Shown piece by piece: positions 1 to 7,007 of a stretch of DNA of 18,704 nt. Every line of letters begins with the position of its first letter. Within the stretch, counting starts at the first letter, position 1. The translations under genes and the position numbers were made by a program. The stretch is from Nitrospira sp. (lineage in GTDB: Bacteria; UBA9089; CG2-30-40-21; SBAY01). The stretch spans positions 1 through 18,704 of the forward strand of contig SBAY01000058.1 of NCBI GenBank assembly GCA_005239945.1. Direction: 5' to 3'. Under the pieces are notes generated by a model. It was not told the DNA's origin, searched no databases, and saw nothing but the letters and a program-made list of their open reading frames with translations.

Positions 1-483
1 GGCTATGGCACTGGCAGTTTTGCTTTCATAGACATAAGTTACGGTAAGCAGGCATTAGGTTCAATCAAAGAAGATACCCTGCGGGTTTATAAGTTAAGAA
101 ATAACCGCTGGCTCGAAATTTCGGATTCGGTAGTGGATACGATAGGCAATATCGTTCGGGCGAAGATAGATGGACTGGGTGTATTTATGTTATCCGGGGC
201 AATCACACCACAGGATTTATCCGTTTTAGTTGTCTATCCCAACCCATTCAAGCCGAGTAGGGGTGATGACTGCATCCATTTTGAGGGTTTACCGCTAAAC
301 AGCCGTATCAGGATTTACGATATATCGGGCAGTTTAATCCGTGAAGTAGAAAACCAACAAGCCATCTGGCAGTGGAATGTCGAGGATAGATATGGACAAA
401 AGGTTGATAGCGGTATTTACATCTACATCATTACCACCGAAGAGGAGTTGAAGAAGATAGGCAAGATAGCGGTGATACGGTAG
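1..483 (+). CDS. C-terminal part of a secreted protein with a FlgD/Por-type C-terminal domain (5' end outside window)
   Basis: The frame is open from the first base, so this is the last 160 residues of a larger protein. The end has the layout of the FlgD-like/Por-type (type IX-like) C-terminal domain: VYPNPFKPS, then IRIYDISGSLIREV, then WNVEDRYGQKVDSGIYIYII, and a short basic tail ending KIGKIAVIR. In Bacteroidota and several candidate phyla this domain sits at the end of large exported or surface-anchored proteins. The preceding 70 residues look like a beta-sandwich that often comes just before it. The catalytic or binding part is missing, so the protein's function cannot be told. Whether this host has a true type IX secretion system cannot be judged from the window. 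An ATG at 133 is internal and is not the start. Confidence 0.8.
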   Translation, partial: GYGTGSFAFIDISYGKQALGSIKEDTLRVYKLRNNRWLEISDSVVDTIGNIVRAKIDGLGVFMLSGAITPQDLSVLVVYPNPFKPSRGDDCIHFEGLPLNSRIRIYDISGSLIREVENQQAIWQWNVEDRYGQKVDSGIYIYIITTEEELKKIGKIAVIR

Positions 484-717
484 TTAGTGCTTTGTAACGT
501 TCCTCCGGCATAAATGGCAGAGTTATTAGGGAATGGTAGAACTAACTCTGTTTATAGGGCAGAAGGAAGAGAGTGGAAACAAGAAGTCCTACTTTCTAAT
601 TTCCAATAAAAATCACAGGAAAAACGATGAAAATAAACCCTCCCAAAATGGCCTTAATTACAACTACTTTCAAATAATAGGCTTACAACTTTTTTTCATT
701 TGGAGTGCATTTTTATC
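484..717. other. Intergenic stretch left of the origin
   Basis: I see no convincing gene here. An 8-bp inverted repeat (CAGAGTTA at 518-525, TAACTCTG at 543-550, 17-nt loop) lies 35 bp after the stop codon of the upstream gene and could be a weak terminator, but it has no T-tract. A 68-codon open frame starts at 533. It has no ribosome binding site and a low-complexity, Asn/Lys-rich translation, so I do not call it a gene. Confidence 0.5.
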
Positions 718-745
718 TTGCTTTTTTTCTGAGTTATGATATAAT
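718..745 (+). promoter_or_regulatory. Probable extended -10 promoter entering the origin/dnaA region
   Basis: TATAAT at 740-745 is a perfect -10 and is preceded by TG at 737-738 (extended -10). TTGCTT at 718-723 is an acceptable -35 with a 16-bp spacer. It points toward dnaA but lies about 540 bp upstream, so a transcript would run through the whole DnaA-box array. It could be the dnaA promoter, open to DnaA autoregulation, or it could make an origin transcript. I found no better promoter close to dnaA. Confidence 0.45.
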
Positions 746-840
746 ATTAAAGGTGCAGGTGATGGATTGTCGGTGGCTGGGAAAATGGTTCCTGACTACC
801 CCTCATCCACAACCTGCAAATCTTCCCAGAATATACCTTC

Positions 841-1211
841 CAGAAGTTATTCACACCTGTGGATAACTCTGTGTGTAACTCCTATTAGGATTTGTAAGGG
901 TATTCAAAAATTAAGTCTTTGCTTTCCAAATGTTTTGCTCAATTGTGGATAATTTGTGAGTAAATGTTAATAAAACTTATGCACACCTGTGGATAACTCT
1001 GTGTGTAACTTCTATTAGGATTTGTAAAGGTATTTAAAAACTAAGCTCTTGCTTTTCAAGTGTTTTACCTCATTGTGGATAACTTGTAAATAGATGTTAA
1101 TAGAACTTATACACACCTGTGGATAACTCTGTGTGTAACTTCTATTAGGATTTGTAAGGGTATTCAAAAATTAAGTTGTTATATTTCAATTGGTAACCCA
1201 TCTGTGGATAA
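841..1211 (+). repeat. Three tandem modules of about 130 bp in the origin
   Basis: The modules begin near 841, 971 and 1101. Corresponding boxes are exactly 130 bp apart (847, 977, 1107; 858, 988, 1118). The last box of module 3 is one base early (944, 1074, 1203). Bases 852-915 and 1112-1175 differ at a single position; module 2 differs at a few more. Besides the boxes, each module keeps a box-free segment beginning CTATTAGGATTTGTAA (from 882, 1012 and 1142). The later part of module 3 has diverged. The array looks like a duplicated origin module, similar in idea to plasmid iterons but much longer. Confidence 0.9.
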
Positions 1212-1227
1212 GTTGTGAACAGATGTG

Positions 1228-1265
1228 AATTAATAATTATCAATTTTAATTGATAATTATTAATT
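1228..1265. repeat. Perfect 18-bp AT palindrome between the DnaA boxes and dnaA
   Basis: The arms 1228-1245 and 1248-1265 are exact reverse complements around a 2-nt centre (TT). Each arm has one G or C in 18 bases. The element lies between the last DnaA box and the dnaA ribosome binding site. It may be a DNA-unwinding or cruciform-prone element, a regulator site, or an RNA hairpin in the dnaA leader. Confidence 0.85.
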
Positions 1266-1284
1266 AGAAGGGAGGGGATTTATC

Positions 1285-2667
1285 ATGGCTATTGATTCAA
1301 TAAAAAATGAGGGTGAGGCATTCTGGAATGATGTTGTGGCTGGACTTAAGAAAAATTTAAGTAAGGAAAGTTTGGATTTATGGATAAAACCTATTAAGGT
1401 AAAATCCTTTATTGACAATGTCTTAGAATTAGAAATACCAAGTAAATTCTTTAAGGAAAAATTAGAGGATAGCTATAAGGGTATAATCGAGGTAACGGCA
1501 GGTGAGATCGCCAACAAAAAAATAGCTATGAAATTTACGGTTACCCCTCCTAATCCGGCAAAGGAGAATGACTTATATTCAAGAAATACTGCCCCTGAAT
1601 CCATCGAGTCCCAAACAGTTACCCAAGAATTGAGTTTTCTAAACCCAAAATACACCTTTGAAAGCTTTGTTGTTGGCGAGAATAATCGCTTTGCCCATGC
1701 GGCCTGCCAGGCAGTTGCCGAATTACCCTCCAAGACCTATAATCCACTTTTTATCTATGGCGGTGTTGGTTTGGGAAAAACACATTTACTTCATGCCATT
1801 GGACATCAGATTAAAAATACCAAACCAAAGAAAAAAATAGTCTATGTCTCCTCCGAGCAATTTATGAATGAGTTTATTGATTCTATTCGCTATGGTTACG
1901 ATAAAAGCATGAATTTTAAAAATAAATATAGAAATGTTGACCTGTTATTAATAGATGATATTCAATTCTTTGAAGGTAAGGAATCAACCCAGGATGAGTT
2001 CTTTCACACATTTAACACCCTTTATGAATCACGGAAACAAATTGTCCTTACCTCTGACAGACCACCCAGGGAAATCCCAACATTAGAGGATAGATTGATA
2101 TCCCGATTCGAACAGGGCCTAATTACCGATATTCAGGTACCTACATTAGAGACTCGTATGGCCATATTAAAAAAAAAGGCAGAAAGTGAACGGACTGATA
2201 TTCCGGATGATGTCATCTATTTTATCGCCACTAAGATAAAGGCTAATATCCGTAAATTAGAAGGTGCCCTGATTAGAATCATTGCTTATGCCTCTTTTCA
2301 TGAGAAAACAATTGACCTATCCCTGGCCAATAGCGTTTTAGAGGATGTATTGGTCAGTAGTGAACCAAAGAAGATATCCCTGGGCTTAATTCAGGAAAGT
2401 ATCGCCAAACAATTCAATCTTCAACCTCCCGAATTAAAAGGAAAAAAACGGGATGCCAATACTGCCTTTCCAAGACATATTGCTATGTATCTGTGTCGAG
2501 AATTGACGACTCATTCTTTACCTGAAATTGGACGCGAATTTGGAGGTAGGGACCATACCACCGTTATTCATGCCTATAATAAAATTAAAAATCAAATAGA
2601 TGTGGACCCAAACACAAAGAAGATTATTGAAAGAATCACTAACGATATTAGAAGTGCTGTGCAATAA
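1285..2667 (+). CDS. dnaA: Chromosomal replication initiator protein DnaA
   Basis: DnaA binds DnaA boxes as ATP-bound filaments, opens the origin and loads the replicative helicase; it also acts as a transcription regulator. All four domains are visible. Domain I spans about residues 10-85, with a short linker to about 115. The AAA+ domain has Walker A GGVGLGKTH at 159-167, Walker B LLLIDD at 220-225 and the ISRF arginine-finger region near 272-275. Domain IV has the basic segment KGKKRDANTAFPRH (385-398) and the family signature GREFGGRDHTTVIHAYNKI (416-434). At 460 residues the length is normal. The start is fixed by the ribosome binding site GGGAGGGG at 1270-1277. Boxes upstream suggest autoregulation. 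No key residue is missing. Confidence 0.98.
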   Translation: MAIDSIKNEGEAFWNDVVAGLKKNLSKESLDLWIKPIKVKSFIDNVLELEIPSKFFKEKLEDSYKGIIEVTAGEIANKKIAMKFTVTPPNPAKENDLYSRNTAPESIESQTVTQELSFLNPKYTFESFVVGENNRFAHAACQAVAELPSKTYNPLFIYGGVGLGKTHLLHAIGHQIKNTKPKKKIVYVSSEQFMNEFIDSIRYGYDKSMNFKNKYRNVDLLLIDDIQFFEGKESTQDEFFHTFNTLYESRKQIVLTSDRPPREIPTLEDRLISRFEQGLITDIQVPTLETRMAILKKKAESERTDIPDDVIYFIATKIKANIRKLEGALIRIIAYASFHEKTIDLSLANSVLEDVLVSSEPKKISLGLIQESIAKQFNLQPPELKGKKRDANTAFPRHIAMYLCRELTTHSLPEIGREFGGRDHTTVIHAYNKIKNQIDVDPNTKKIIERITNDIRSAVQ

Positions 2668-2674
2668 TTAAAAC

Positions 2675-2790
2675 TTATCCACATAGTTATTAAACAGATA
2701 TCATATAGATATTATTGACTTTAAAGAATTATTAACAGAATTAACAGTATTATTAATATTACTAAATTTATAATACTGTTAAATTAAATT
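2675..2790. promoter_or_regulatory. DnaA box plus AT-rich stretch between dnaA and dnaN (possible second origin part)
   Basis: A perfect DnaA box, TTATCCACA, lies at 2675-2683, just after the dnaA stop codon. The following 107 bases (2684-2790) contain only 15 G or C. Within them an inverted repeat has arms 2741-2753 and 2770-2782. Origins split on both sides of dnaA, with the melting element between dnaA and dnaN, are known in Bacillus subtilis. This layout would fit such a bipartite origin. A TTGACT at 2715-2720 could be a -35 for dnaN, but the -10 behind it is poor. Confidence 0.55.
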
Positions 2791-2827
2791 AAGAATAGGT
2801 CTTATAGAACACATAAGACCTATTCTT
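2791..2827. repeat. Perfect 15-bp hairpin directly before the dnaN ribosome binding site
   Basis: The arms AAGAATAGGTCTTAT (2791-2805) and 2813-2827 are exact reverse complements around a 7-nt loop. Only 3 nt separate the stem from the ribosome binding site AAGGAG (2831-2836). There is no T-tract, so a simple intrinsic terminator is unlikely. A leader hairpin that stabilises the mRNA, modulates dnaN translation or binds a protein is more plausible. Confidence 0.85.
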
Positions 2828-2843
2828 TCAAAGGAGTTAAAAA

Positions 2844-3953
2844 ATGAAAATAAAAACCAAAAAAGAATCATTATTAGAATCTATTCAATTAATTTCAATT
2901 TCCTCTCCAAAAACAATCCTGCCTATTCTTTCGACTATCCTTTTAGAGGCAAAAGAAAACAAACTGACTTTAATGGCCACGGATTTAGAATTAAGTATCA
3001 AAACCCATCTTGAATTAGAGGTAATAACCGAAGGTAGTATTTGTTTACCTTTAAAGAAATTGAGTGAGATTATACGAGAATTAGAGGCTCAAGAGGATGT
3101 CCTGATTGAGGTAGATGAAAATAATCGGGCGGTGATTTCGTCTAAGGAATCGGTCTTTCATCTTTTTGGTCTTCCTAAGGAGGATTTTCCTTTATTTCCC
3201 GAATATGAAAAAGAAAAATTCTTTAAGATATCTTCCACTTTAATTAAAGAGATGATAAAAAAAACGATTTTTGCTACCTCCATAGATGAAACTCATTATA
3301 TTTTAAAAGGGGTCTTGTTTGTTGTTCAAGATAATCAATGTAAGATGGTGGCCACAGATAAACATCGATTAGTCTTAATTAAAAAAACACTACCTGAAAA
3401 TTTAACCGAAGGTAGTGAAGTAATCATTCCAACAAAGGTATTAACCGAGGTTAATAGAATAATAAAGGAAAACAAAGACATAGACATATTCTTGGATAAA
3501 AATAAAATTGTCTTTCAAACAGATGAGGTAATAATCATTTCCAAATTAATAGAAGGCAAATTTCCAGATTATGAACGGGTAATTCCTAAAGAAAATGATA
3601 AAATTTTAAAGATTAATAATCAAAGACTATTTTCTACCTGTCGAAGAATAGATTTAATGACATCAGAGAATACAAATATAGTCAAACTTGATATTGCTAA
3701 AAATAAAATAAATTTCTCATCCAACACCCCAAATTTAGGCGATGCCTGGGAAGAATTAGAGATAGATTATGAAGGGGAAGACATGCAAATTGCCTTTAAT
3801 CCTAAATACCTTATGGATGTTTTAAAGAACATTGAACACGAAGAGATAATTATTTCTCTTAAAAACTCATCAAGTTCAGGGATAATAAAACCAGGAGCGG
3901 AAAAAGAGGGGGAGGACTATTTATGTGTCCTTATGCCGGTAAGAACAGCATAG
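2844..3953 (+). CDS. dnaN: DNA polymerase III beta subunit (sliding clamp)
   Basis: The beta clamp is a homodimeric ring that tethers DNA polymerase III and other factors to DNA. The 369-residue length matches the family (366 in E. coli), enough for three clamp folds. Typical features are the N-terminal block with SPKTILPILSTILLEA (residues 22-37) and MATDLELSI, the middle VATDKHRLVLIKK, and the C-terminal end YLCVLMPVRTA, equivalent to the MPMRL tail that forms part of the peptide-binding pocket. The start has ribosome binding site AAGGAG at 2831-2836, 7 nt upstream. The dnaA-dnaN order is the usual one. The gap contains a DnaA box and a hairpin, so dnaN may be regulated separately from dnaA. 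Confidence 0.97.
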   Translation: MKIKTKKESLLESIQLISISSPKTILPILSTILLEAKENKLTLMATDLELSIKTHLELEVITEGSICLPLKKLSEIIRELEAQEDVLIEVDENNRAVISSKESVFHLFGLPKEDFPLFPEYEKEKFFKISSTLIKEMIKKTIFATSIDETHYILKGVLFVVQDNQCKMVATDKHRLVLIKKTLPENLTEGSEVIIPTKVLTEVNRIIKENKDIDIFLDKNKIVFQTDEVIIISKLIEGKFPDYERVIPKENDKILKINNQRLFSTCRRIDLMTSENTNIVKLDIAKNKINFSSNTPNLGDAWEELEIDYEGEDMQIAFNPKYLMDVLKNIEHEEIIISLKNSSSSGIIKPGAEKEGEDYLCVLMPVRTA

Positions 3954-4220
3954 ACTTTTGGCATCTTTCAACAATCTACAAGAAAGCGTTTAATGAGCAA
4001 AACAAAATATATTAAGTCACTTGTAGAAAGAGATGCTCCTGCTGGTCAGATTTGATTAGTTAGGTTGTTTTTAATATATTTTGTTCTATCCCCATATCTC
4101 TAATATATTCATATCTCCTTTTTTTACACAAGTTAGATATTTAGGAACACCACCGAAAAATCCTATTTATCCTGTAATCCTATCTAAAATGAGAATTGCT
4201 GCCCAAATTATGATTTTTCA
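3954..4220. other. Intergenic stretch between dnaN and ribBA with interlocked inverted repeats
   Basis: No gene is seen. A perfect 15-bp inverted repeat has arms 4001-4015 (AACAAAATATATTAA) and 4071-4085, 55 nt apart. A second, 8-bp pair (TCTACAAG at 3975-3982, CTTGTAGA at 4020-4027) interlocks with it, so an RNA could form a pseudoknot-like fold. Near 4160-4184 a short motif ATCCTATTT recurs as three degenerate copies (4160, 4169, 4177). These could be remains of a small mobile repeat or a regulatory leader. Confidence 0.6.
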
Positions 4221-4249
4221 TTGACAATTGATTTAATTTATGTTATTAT
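4221..4249 (+). promoter_or_regulatory. Sigma-70-type promoter of ribBA
   Basis: TTGACA (4221-4226) is a perfect -35, and TATTAT (4244-4249) is a good -10 with the ideal 17-bp spacer. Transcription would start near 4256, only about 4 nt before the ATG at 4260 and 13 nt before the ATG at 4269. The TTG at 4221, which is in frame with ribBA, is thus part of the promoter and not a start codon. Confidence 0.8.
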
Positions 4250-4268
4250 TAATGACATAATGGAAAAA

Positions 4269-5468
4269 ATGGAATTCAGTAAAATCGAAGAGGCTGTTGA
4301 AGACCTGAAACTTGGGAAATTAATTATTGTTGTCGATGATGAAGATAGAGAAAATGAAGGTGACCTGGTCTGTTTGGCTGAATATATCACCTCAGAACAT
4401 ATAAATTTTATGGCTAAGTATGGTCGGGGACTGATATGTTTGCCTATTATTGGTTCGAGATTGGATGAGTTGAAAATTCATTCGATGGTGGCAGAGGCTA
4501 CAGATATTTTAGAAACCGCTTTTACTGTTTCAATTGATGCTAAATATGGGACAACAACAGGTATTTCCGCCCATGACCGTGCCCTGACGATAAAGACCAT
4601 TTTGGATACAAACACCAAACCTGAGGATTTGTCCCGTCCAGGCCATATCTTTCCCTTACGGGCAGTAGAAGGTGGGGTCTTAAGGAGAAGCGGACATACA
4701 GAGGCAGCGGTGGATTTAGCTAAATTGGCCGGGTGTTATCCGGCCGGTGTAATTTGTGAGATAATGGATGAAGACGGCCACATGGCACGATTGCCTTCCT
4801 TAATAGAATTCGCTAAACTCCATCACCTGAAAATAATTACTATTGCCGACCTTATTTCTTATCGAGGAAGGTCGGAAAAATTAATTAAAAAGGTAGCCGA
4901 GGCCTTCTTTCCAAGTAATTATGGCCAATTTAAAATATATGGTTATGAATCGATAATAGACAACCATGTCCATGTAGCCCTGGTAAAAGGAGAGGTGTCT
5001 GGGGCTAAAGATGTTTTGGTACGGGTCCATTCTCAATGTTTAACCGGGGATGTATTTAAATCAAGTCGATGTGATTGTGGGGCACAACTGAAAATTGCCC
5101 TCTCGATGATAGAAAAGGAAGGGAAAGGGGTATTGCTTTATATGTGTCAGGAGGGTAGAGGTATTGGGCTACTCAATAAAATAAAGGCCTATGAATTACA
5201 GGATAAAGGATTGGATACCGTTGAGGCAAATAAAAAATTAGGCTTTCCGCCGGATTTGCGCGAATATGGAATTGGAGCTCAAATCTTAGCTGAATTAGGG
5301 CTTTCTACCATTAGATTGTTGACCAATAACCCACGCAAAATTGTGGGCATAGAGGGATATGGATTAACAGTGGTTGAGCGGATACCTATAGAAATATCAC
5401 CAACTGAGTTTAATGTGGATTACCTGAAGACTAAGAAGGAAAAATTAGGGCATTTTTTAGATATCTGA
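4269..5468 (+). CDS. ribBA: Bifunctional riboflavin biosynthesis protein RibBA (DHBP synthase / GTP cyclohydrolase II)
   Basis: It supplies both precursors of riboflavin. The N-terminal half makes 3,4-dihydroxy-2-butanone 4-phosphate from ribulose 5-phosphate; the C-terminal half opens GTP to the pyrimidine precursor. The DHBP synthase part shows DDEDRENEGDL (residues 21-31) and GHTEAAVDLAKLAG. The cyclohydrolase part shows RVHSQCLTGDVF and SRCDCG (zinc cysteines), QEGRGIGL and LTNNPRKIVGIEGYGL. The 399 residues from the ATG at 4269 match the family length (398 in B. subtilis) and begin with the usual IEEA motif. ATG 4260 adds three residues and is possible. No strong ribosome binding site precedes either, and the promoter -10 ends at 4249, so translation is probably leaderless or nearly so. 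No FMN riboswitch is seen. hslU follows after 54 nt, likely on the same transcript. Confidence 0.95.
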   Translation: MEFSKIEEAVEDLKLGKLIIVVDDEDRENEGDLVCLAEYITSEHINFMAKYGRGLICLPIIGSRLDELKIHSMVAEATDILETAFTVSIDAKYGTTTGISAHDRALTIKTILDTNTKPEDLSRPGHIFPLRAVEGGVLRRSGHTEAAVDLAKLAGCYPAGVICEIMDEDGHMARLPSLIEFAKLHHLKIITIADLISYRGRSEKLIKKVAEAFFPSNYGQFKIYGYESIIDNHVHVALVKGEVSGAKDVLVRVHSQCLTGDVFKSSRCDCGAQLKIALSMIEKEGKGVLLYMCQEGRGIGLLNKIKAYELQDKGLDTVEANKKLGFPPDLREYGIGAQILAELGLSTIRLLTNNPRKIVGIEGYGLTVVERIPIEISPTEFNVDYLKTKKEKLGHFLDI

Positions 5469-5522
5469 CAGGTCCAACAGGTTTGATTGGTCAGACCGAA
5501 TTTTAAGGAGGAAAAAAGATAA

Positions 5523-6941
5523 ATGGATGAATTAACACCAAAGCGGATTGTCGAGGAGTTGGACAAATACATCATCGGGCAAAAGGATGCTAAAAAATCT
5601 GTGGCTATTGCCTTGCGAAATCGCTATCGGAGACAACGGCTGCCAGATGAACTAAAGGATGAAGTTACACCTAAAAATATCATTATGATTGGTTCTACCG
5701 GTATTGGCAAAACAGAGATTGCCAGACGACTTTCTCAATTGGCTAAAGTCCCTTTCTTAAAGGTAGAGGCAACTAAATTTACTGAGGTTGGATATGTAGG
5801 CAGAGATGTAGAATCGATGATTCGTGACCTGACAAATCTAACCTTTAACATGGTTAAAACGGAAGCGATGGAATCTATAAAGGAAAAGGCAGAGGAATTA
5901 ACAGAAGAAAGGATATTGGATATTCTCCTGCCAGTGCCAAAAACTAAAACCAAAAAAAAATCCCAGAGAGAGATAAATCCCTTGCCTTTTATTTCCTTTA
6001 TTGAGCAGGAGCCAGAGTCTGACCAGGAACCAGAAAAGGTTAATGATGAGGAAAGATTCAAGGCTACGCGTGAGAAATTACGACAACAATTGCAGGAAGG
6101 GAAATTAGAAAACAGGCTGATAGAGATTGAGGTAAAAGAAACAACGATTCCCATGATAGAGGTCTTTGCCGGTAGTGGAATAGAGGGGATGGACTTGGGA
6201 TTTACCGATGCGTTGAGTAGTGTCTTACCACCAAGGGTTAAAAAGCGAAAGGTGACGGTAGCCGAGGTTCGAAGAATATTGGCTCAAGAGGAATCTCAAA
6301 AATTGATTGACATCGAGAAGGTAACCAAGGAGGCGATTTCAAGGGTAGAAAACCAGGGAATAATCTTTTTGGATGAATTAGATAAAATCGCAGGTGCCGG
6401 CACGCCAGGTGGCGGACCAGATGTCTCACGAGAAGGTGTTCAGCGGGATTTACTACCTATTGTCGAAGGCTCAACCGTCAATACCCGCCATGGCTCTGTG
6501 CGAACTCAACATATCCTATTTATTGCCGCCGGTACCTTTCATGGTTCGAAACCATCTGATTTAATCCCTGAATTACAGGGTAGGTTCCCCATCAGGGTAG
6601 AGTTGAAATCATTAACCGAAGAACAATTCAAGCAAATTCTTACCCAGCCTCAAAATGCCTTGATTAAACAATATGTGGCCTTGTTGGAAACAGAGGGGAT
6701 AGCCATAAAATTCACTGAGGATGCCATTAGTGAGATGGCTGCGCTGGCTTATAATATCAATGAACGGACTGAAAATATTGGTGCCAGAAGACTCCATACG
6801 ATTATAGAAAAGGTGGTTGAAGAAATTTCGTTTGAGGCACCAGATATCCCAGATAAAGAAATAACTATCGATGCCGCCTATGTCCGCTCTAAATTGGAGA
6901 ATATCGTCAAGGATGAAGATTTGAGCAGGTATATCCTTTAA
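5523..6941 (+). CDS. hslU: ATP-dependent protease ATPase subunit HslU (ClpY)
   Basis: HslU is the hexameric AAA+ unfoldase that feeds proteins to the HslV peptidase in the cytoplasm. Visible features are the N-terminal LTPKRIVEELDKYIIGQ, Walker A GSTGIGKTEIARRL (57-70), the pore loop GYVGRDVES, a variable intermediate domain (about 110-240), Walker B IIFLDELDKIA, and the C-terminal tail DEDLSRYIL, which in the family docks into HslV and activates it. The length of 472 residues is slightly above E. coli's 443, with the extra sequence in the intermediate domain (a charged stretch near 135-180). Ribosome binding site AAGGAGG is at 5505-5511. In most genomes hslV lies directly upstream; here ribBA does. 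The intact tail suggests that a partner HslV is encoded elsewhere. Confidence 0.96.
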   Translation: MDELTPKRIVEELDKYIIGQKDAKKSVAIALRNRYRRQRLPDELKDEVTPKNIIMIGSTGIGKTEIARRLSQLAKVPFLKVEATKFTEVGYVGRDVESMIRDLTNLTFNMVKTEAMESIKEKAEELTEERILDILLPVPKTKTKKKSQREINPLPFISFIEQEPESDQEPEKVNDEERFKATREKLRQQLQEGKLENRLIEIEVKETTIPMIEVFAGSGIEGMDLGFTDALSSVLPPRVKKRKVTVAEVRRILAQEESQKLIDIEKVTKEAISRVENQGIIFLDELDKIAGAGTPGGGPDVSREGVQRDLLPIVEGSTVNTRHGSVRTQHILFIAAGTFHGSKPSDLIPELQGRFPIRVELKSLTEEQFKQILTQPQNALIKQYVALLETEGIAIKFTEDAISEMAALAYNINERTENIGARRLHTIIEKVVEEISFEAPDIPDKEITIDAAYVRSKLENIVKDEDLSRYIL

Positions 6942-6972
6942 TTATATTAGATATACGGTGCTCAAAAATTTC

Positions 6973-7001
6973 TTGACTTTATACCAAATTTATGCTAATA
7001 T
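6973..7001 (+). promoter_or_regulatory. Sigma-70-type promoter of the TPR/beta-barrel/acyltransferase operon
   Basis: TTGACT (6973-6978) and TAATAT (6996-7001) are separated by 17 bp. It lies about 60 bp upstream of the TPR gene and 32 bp after the hslU stop codon. The two genes downstream follow closely with no further promoter seen, so it probably drives all three. Confidence 0.75.
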
Positions 7002-7007
7002 AAAATC

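Larger units (their letters stand above)
803..1267. other. oriC: Probable chromosomal replication origin (oriC), upstream part
   Basis: This non-coding stretch directly upstream of dnaA is dense in DnaA boxes. Perfect matches to TTATNCACA or its complement are at 847, 858, 944, 977, 988, 1074, 1107, 1118 and 1203 (each 9 bp). One-mismatch sites are at 803, 870, 955, 1000, 1130 and 1224. In each of three modules a forward box and a reverse box face each other across 2 bp (847/858, 977/988, 1107/1118). The array ends in very AT-rich DNA (1228-1265) that could be an unwinding element. Box density, inverted pairing and the dnaA-dnaN neighbours are the standard signature of a bacterial origin. Exact limits and the melting site are inferred. 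Confidence 0.9.

Noticed and set aside
533..739. 68-codon open frame left of the origin
   Set aside because: No ribosome binding site, low-complexity Asn/Lys-rich translation, and it runs into the promoter-like sequence at 718-745.
767..952. 61-codon open frame in the origin
   Set aside because: It crosses DnaA boxes and repeat module 1. Its codons follow the repeat, it has no ribosome binding site, and the equivalent frame is not kept in modules 2 and 3.
841..1211. CRISPR array
   Set aside because: The repeats are spaced 130 bp with similar, not unique, intervening sequence and are made of DnaA boxes.
2791..2827. Intrinsic terminator of dnaA
   Set aside because: The stem is strong, but no run of T follows on the plus strand and the ribosome binding site of dnaN starts 3 nt later.
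4001..4085. Intact MITE or insertion sequence end
   Set aside because: There is a perfect inverted repeat but no target duplication that I could find and no transposase nearby.
4221..4268. TTG or upstream start for ribBA
   Set aside because: The TTG is the first codon of a perfect -35 (TTGACA), and the extra residues have no counterpart in RibBA proteins.
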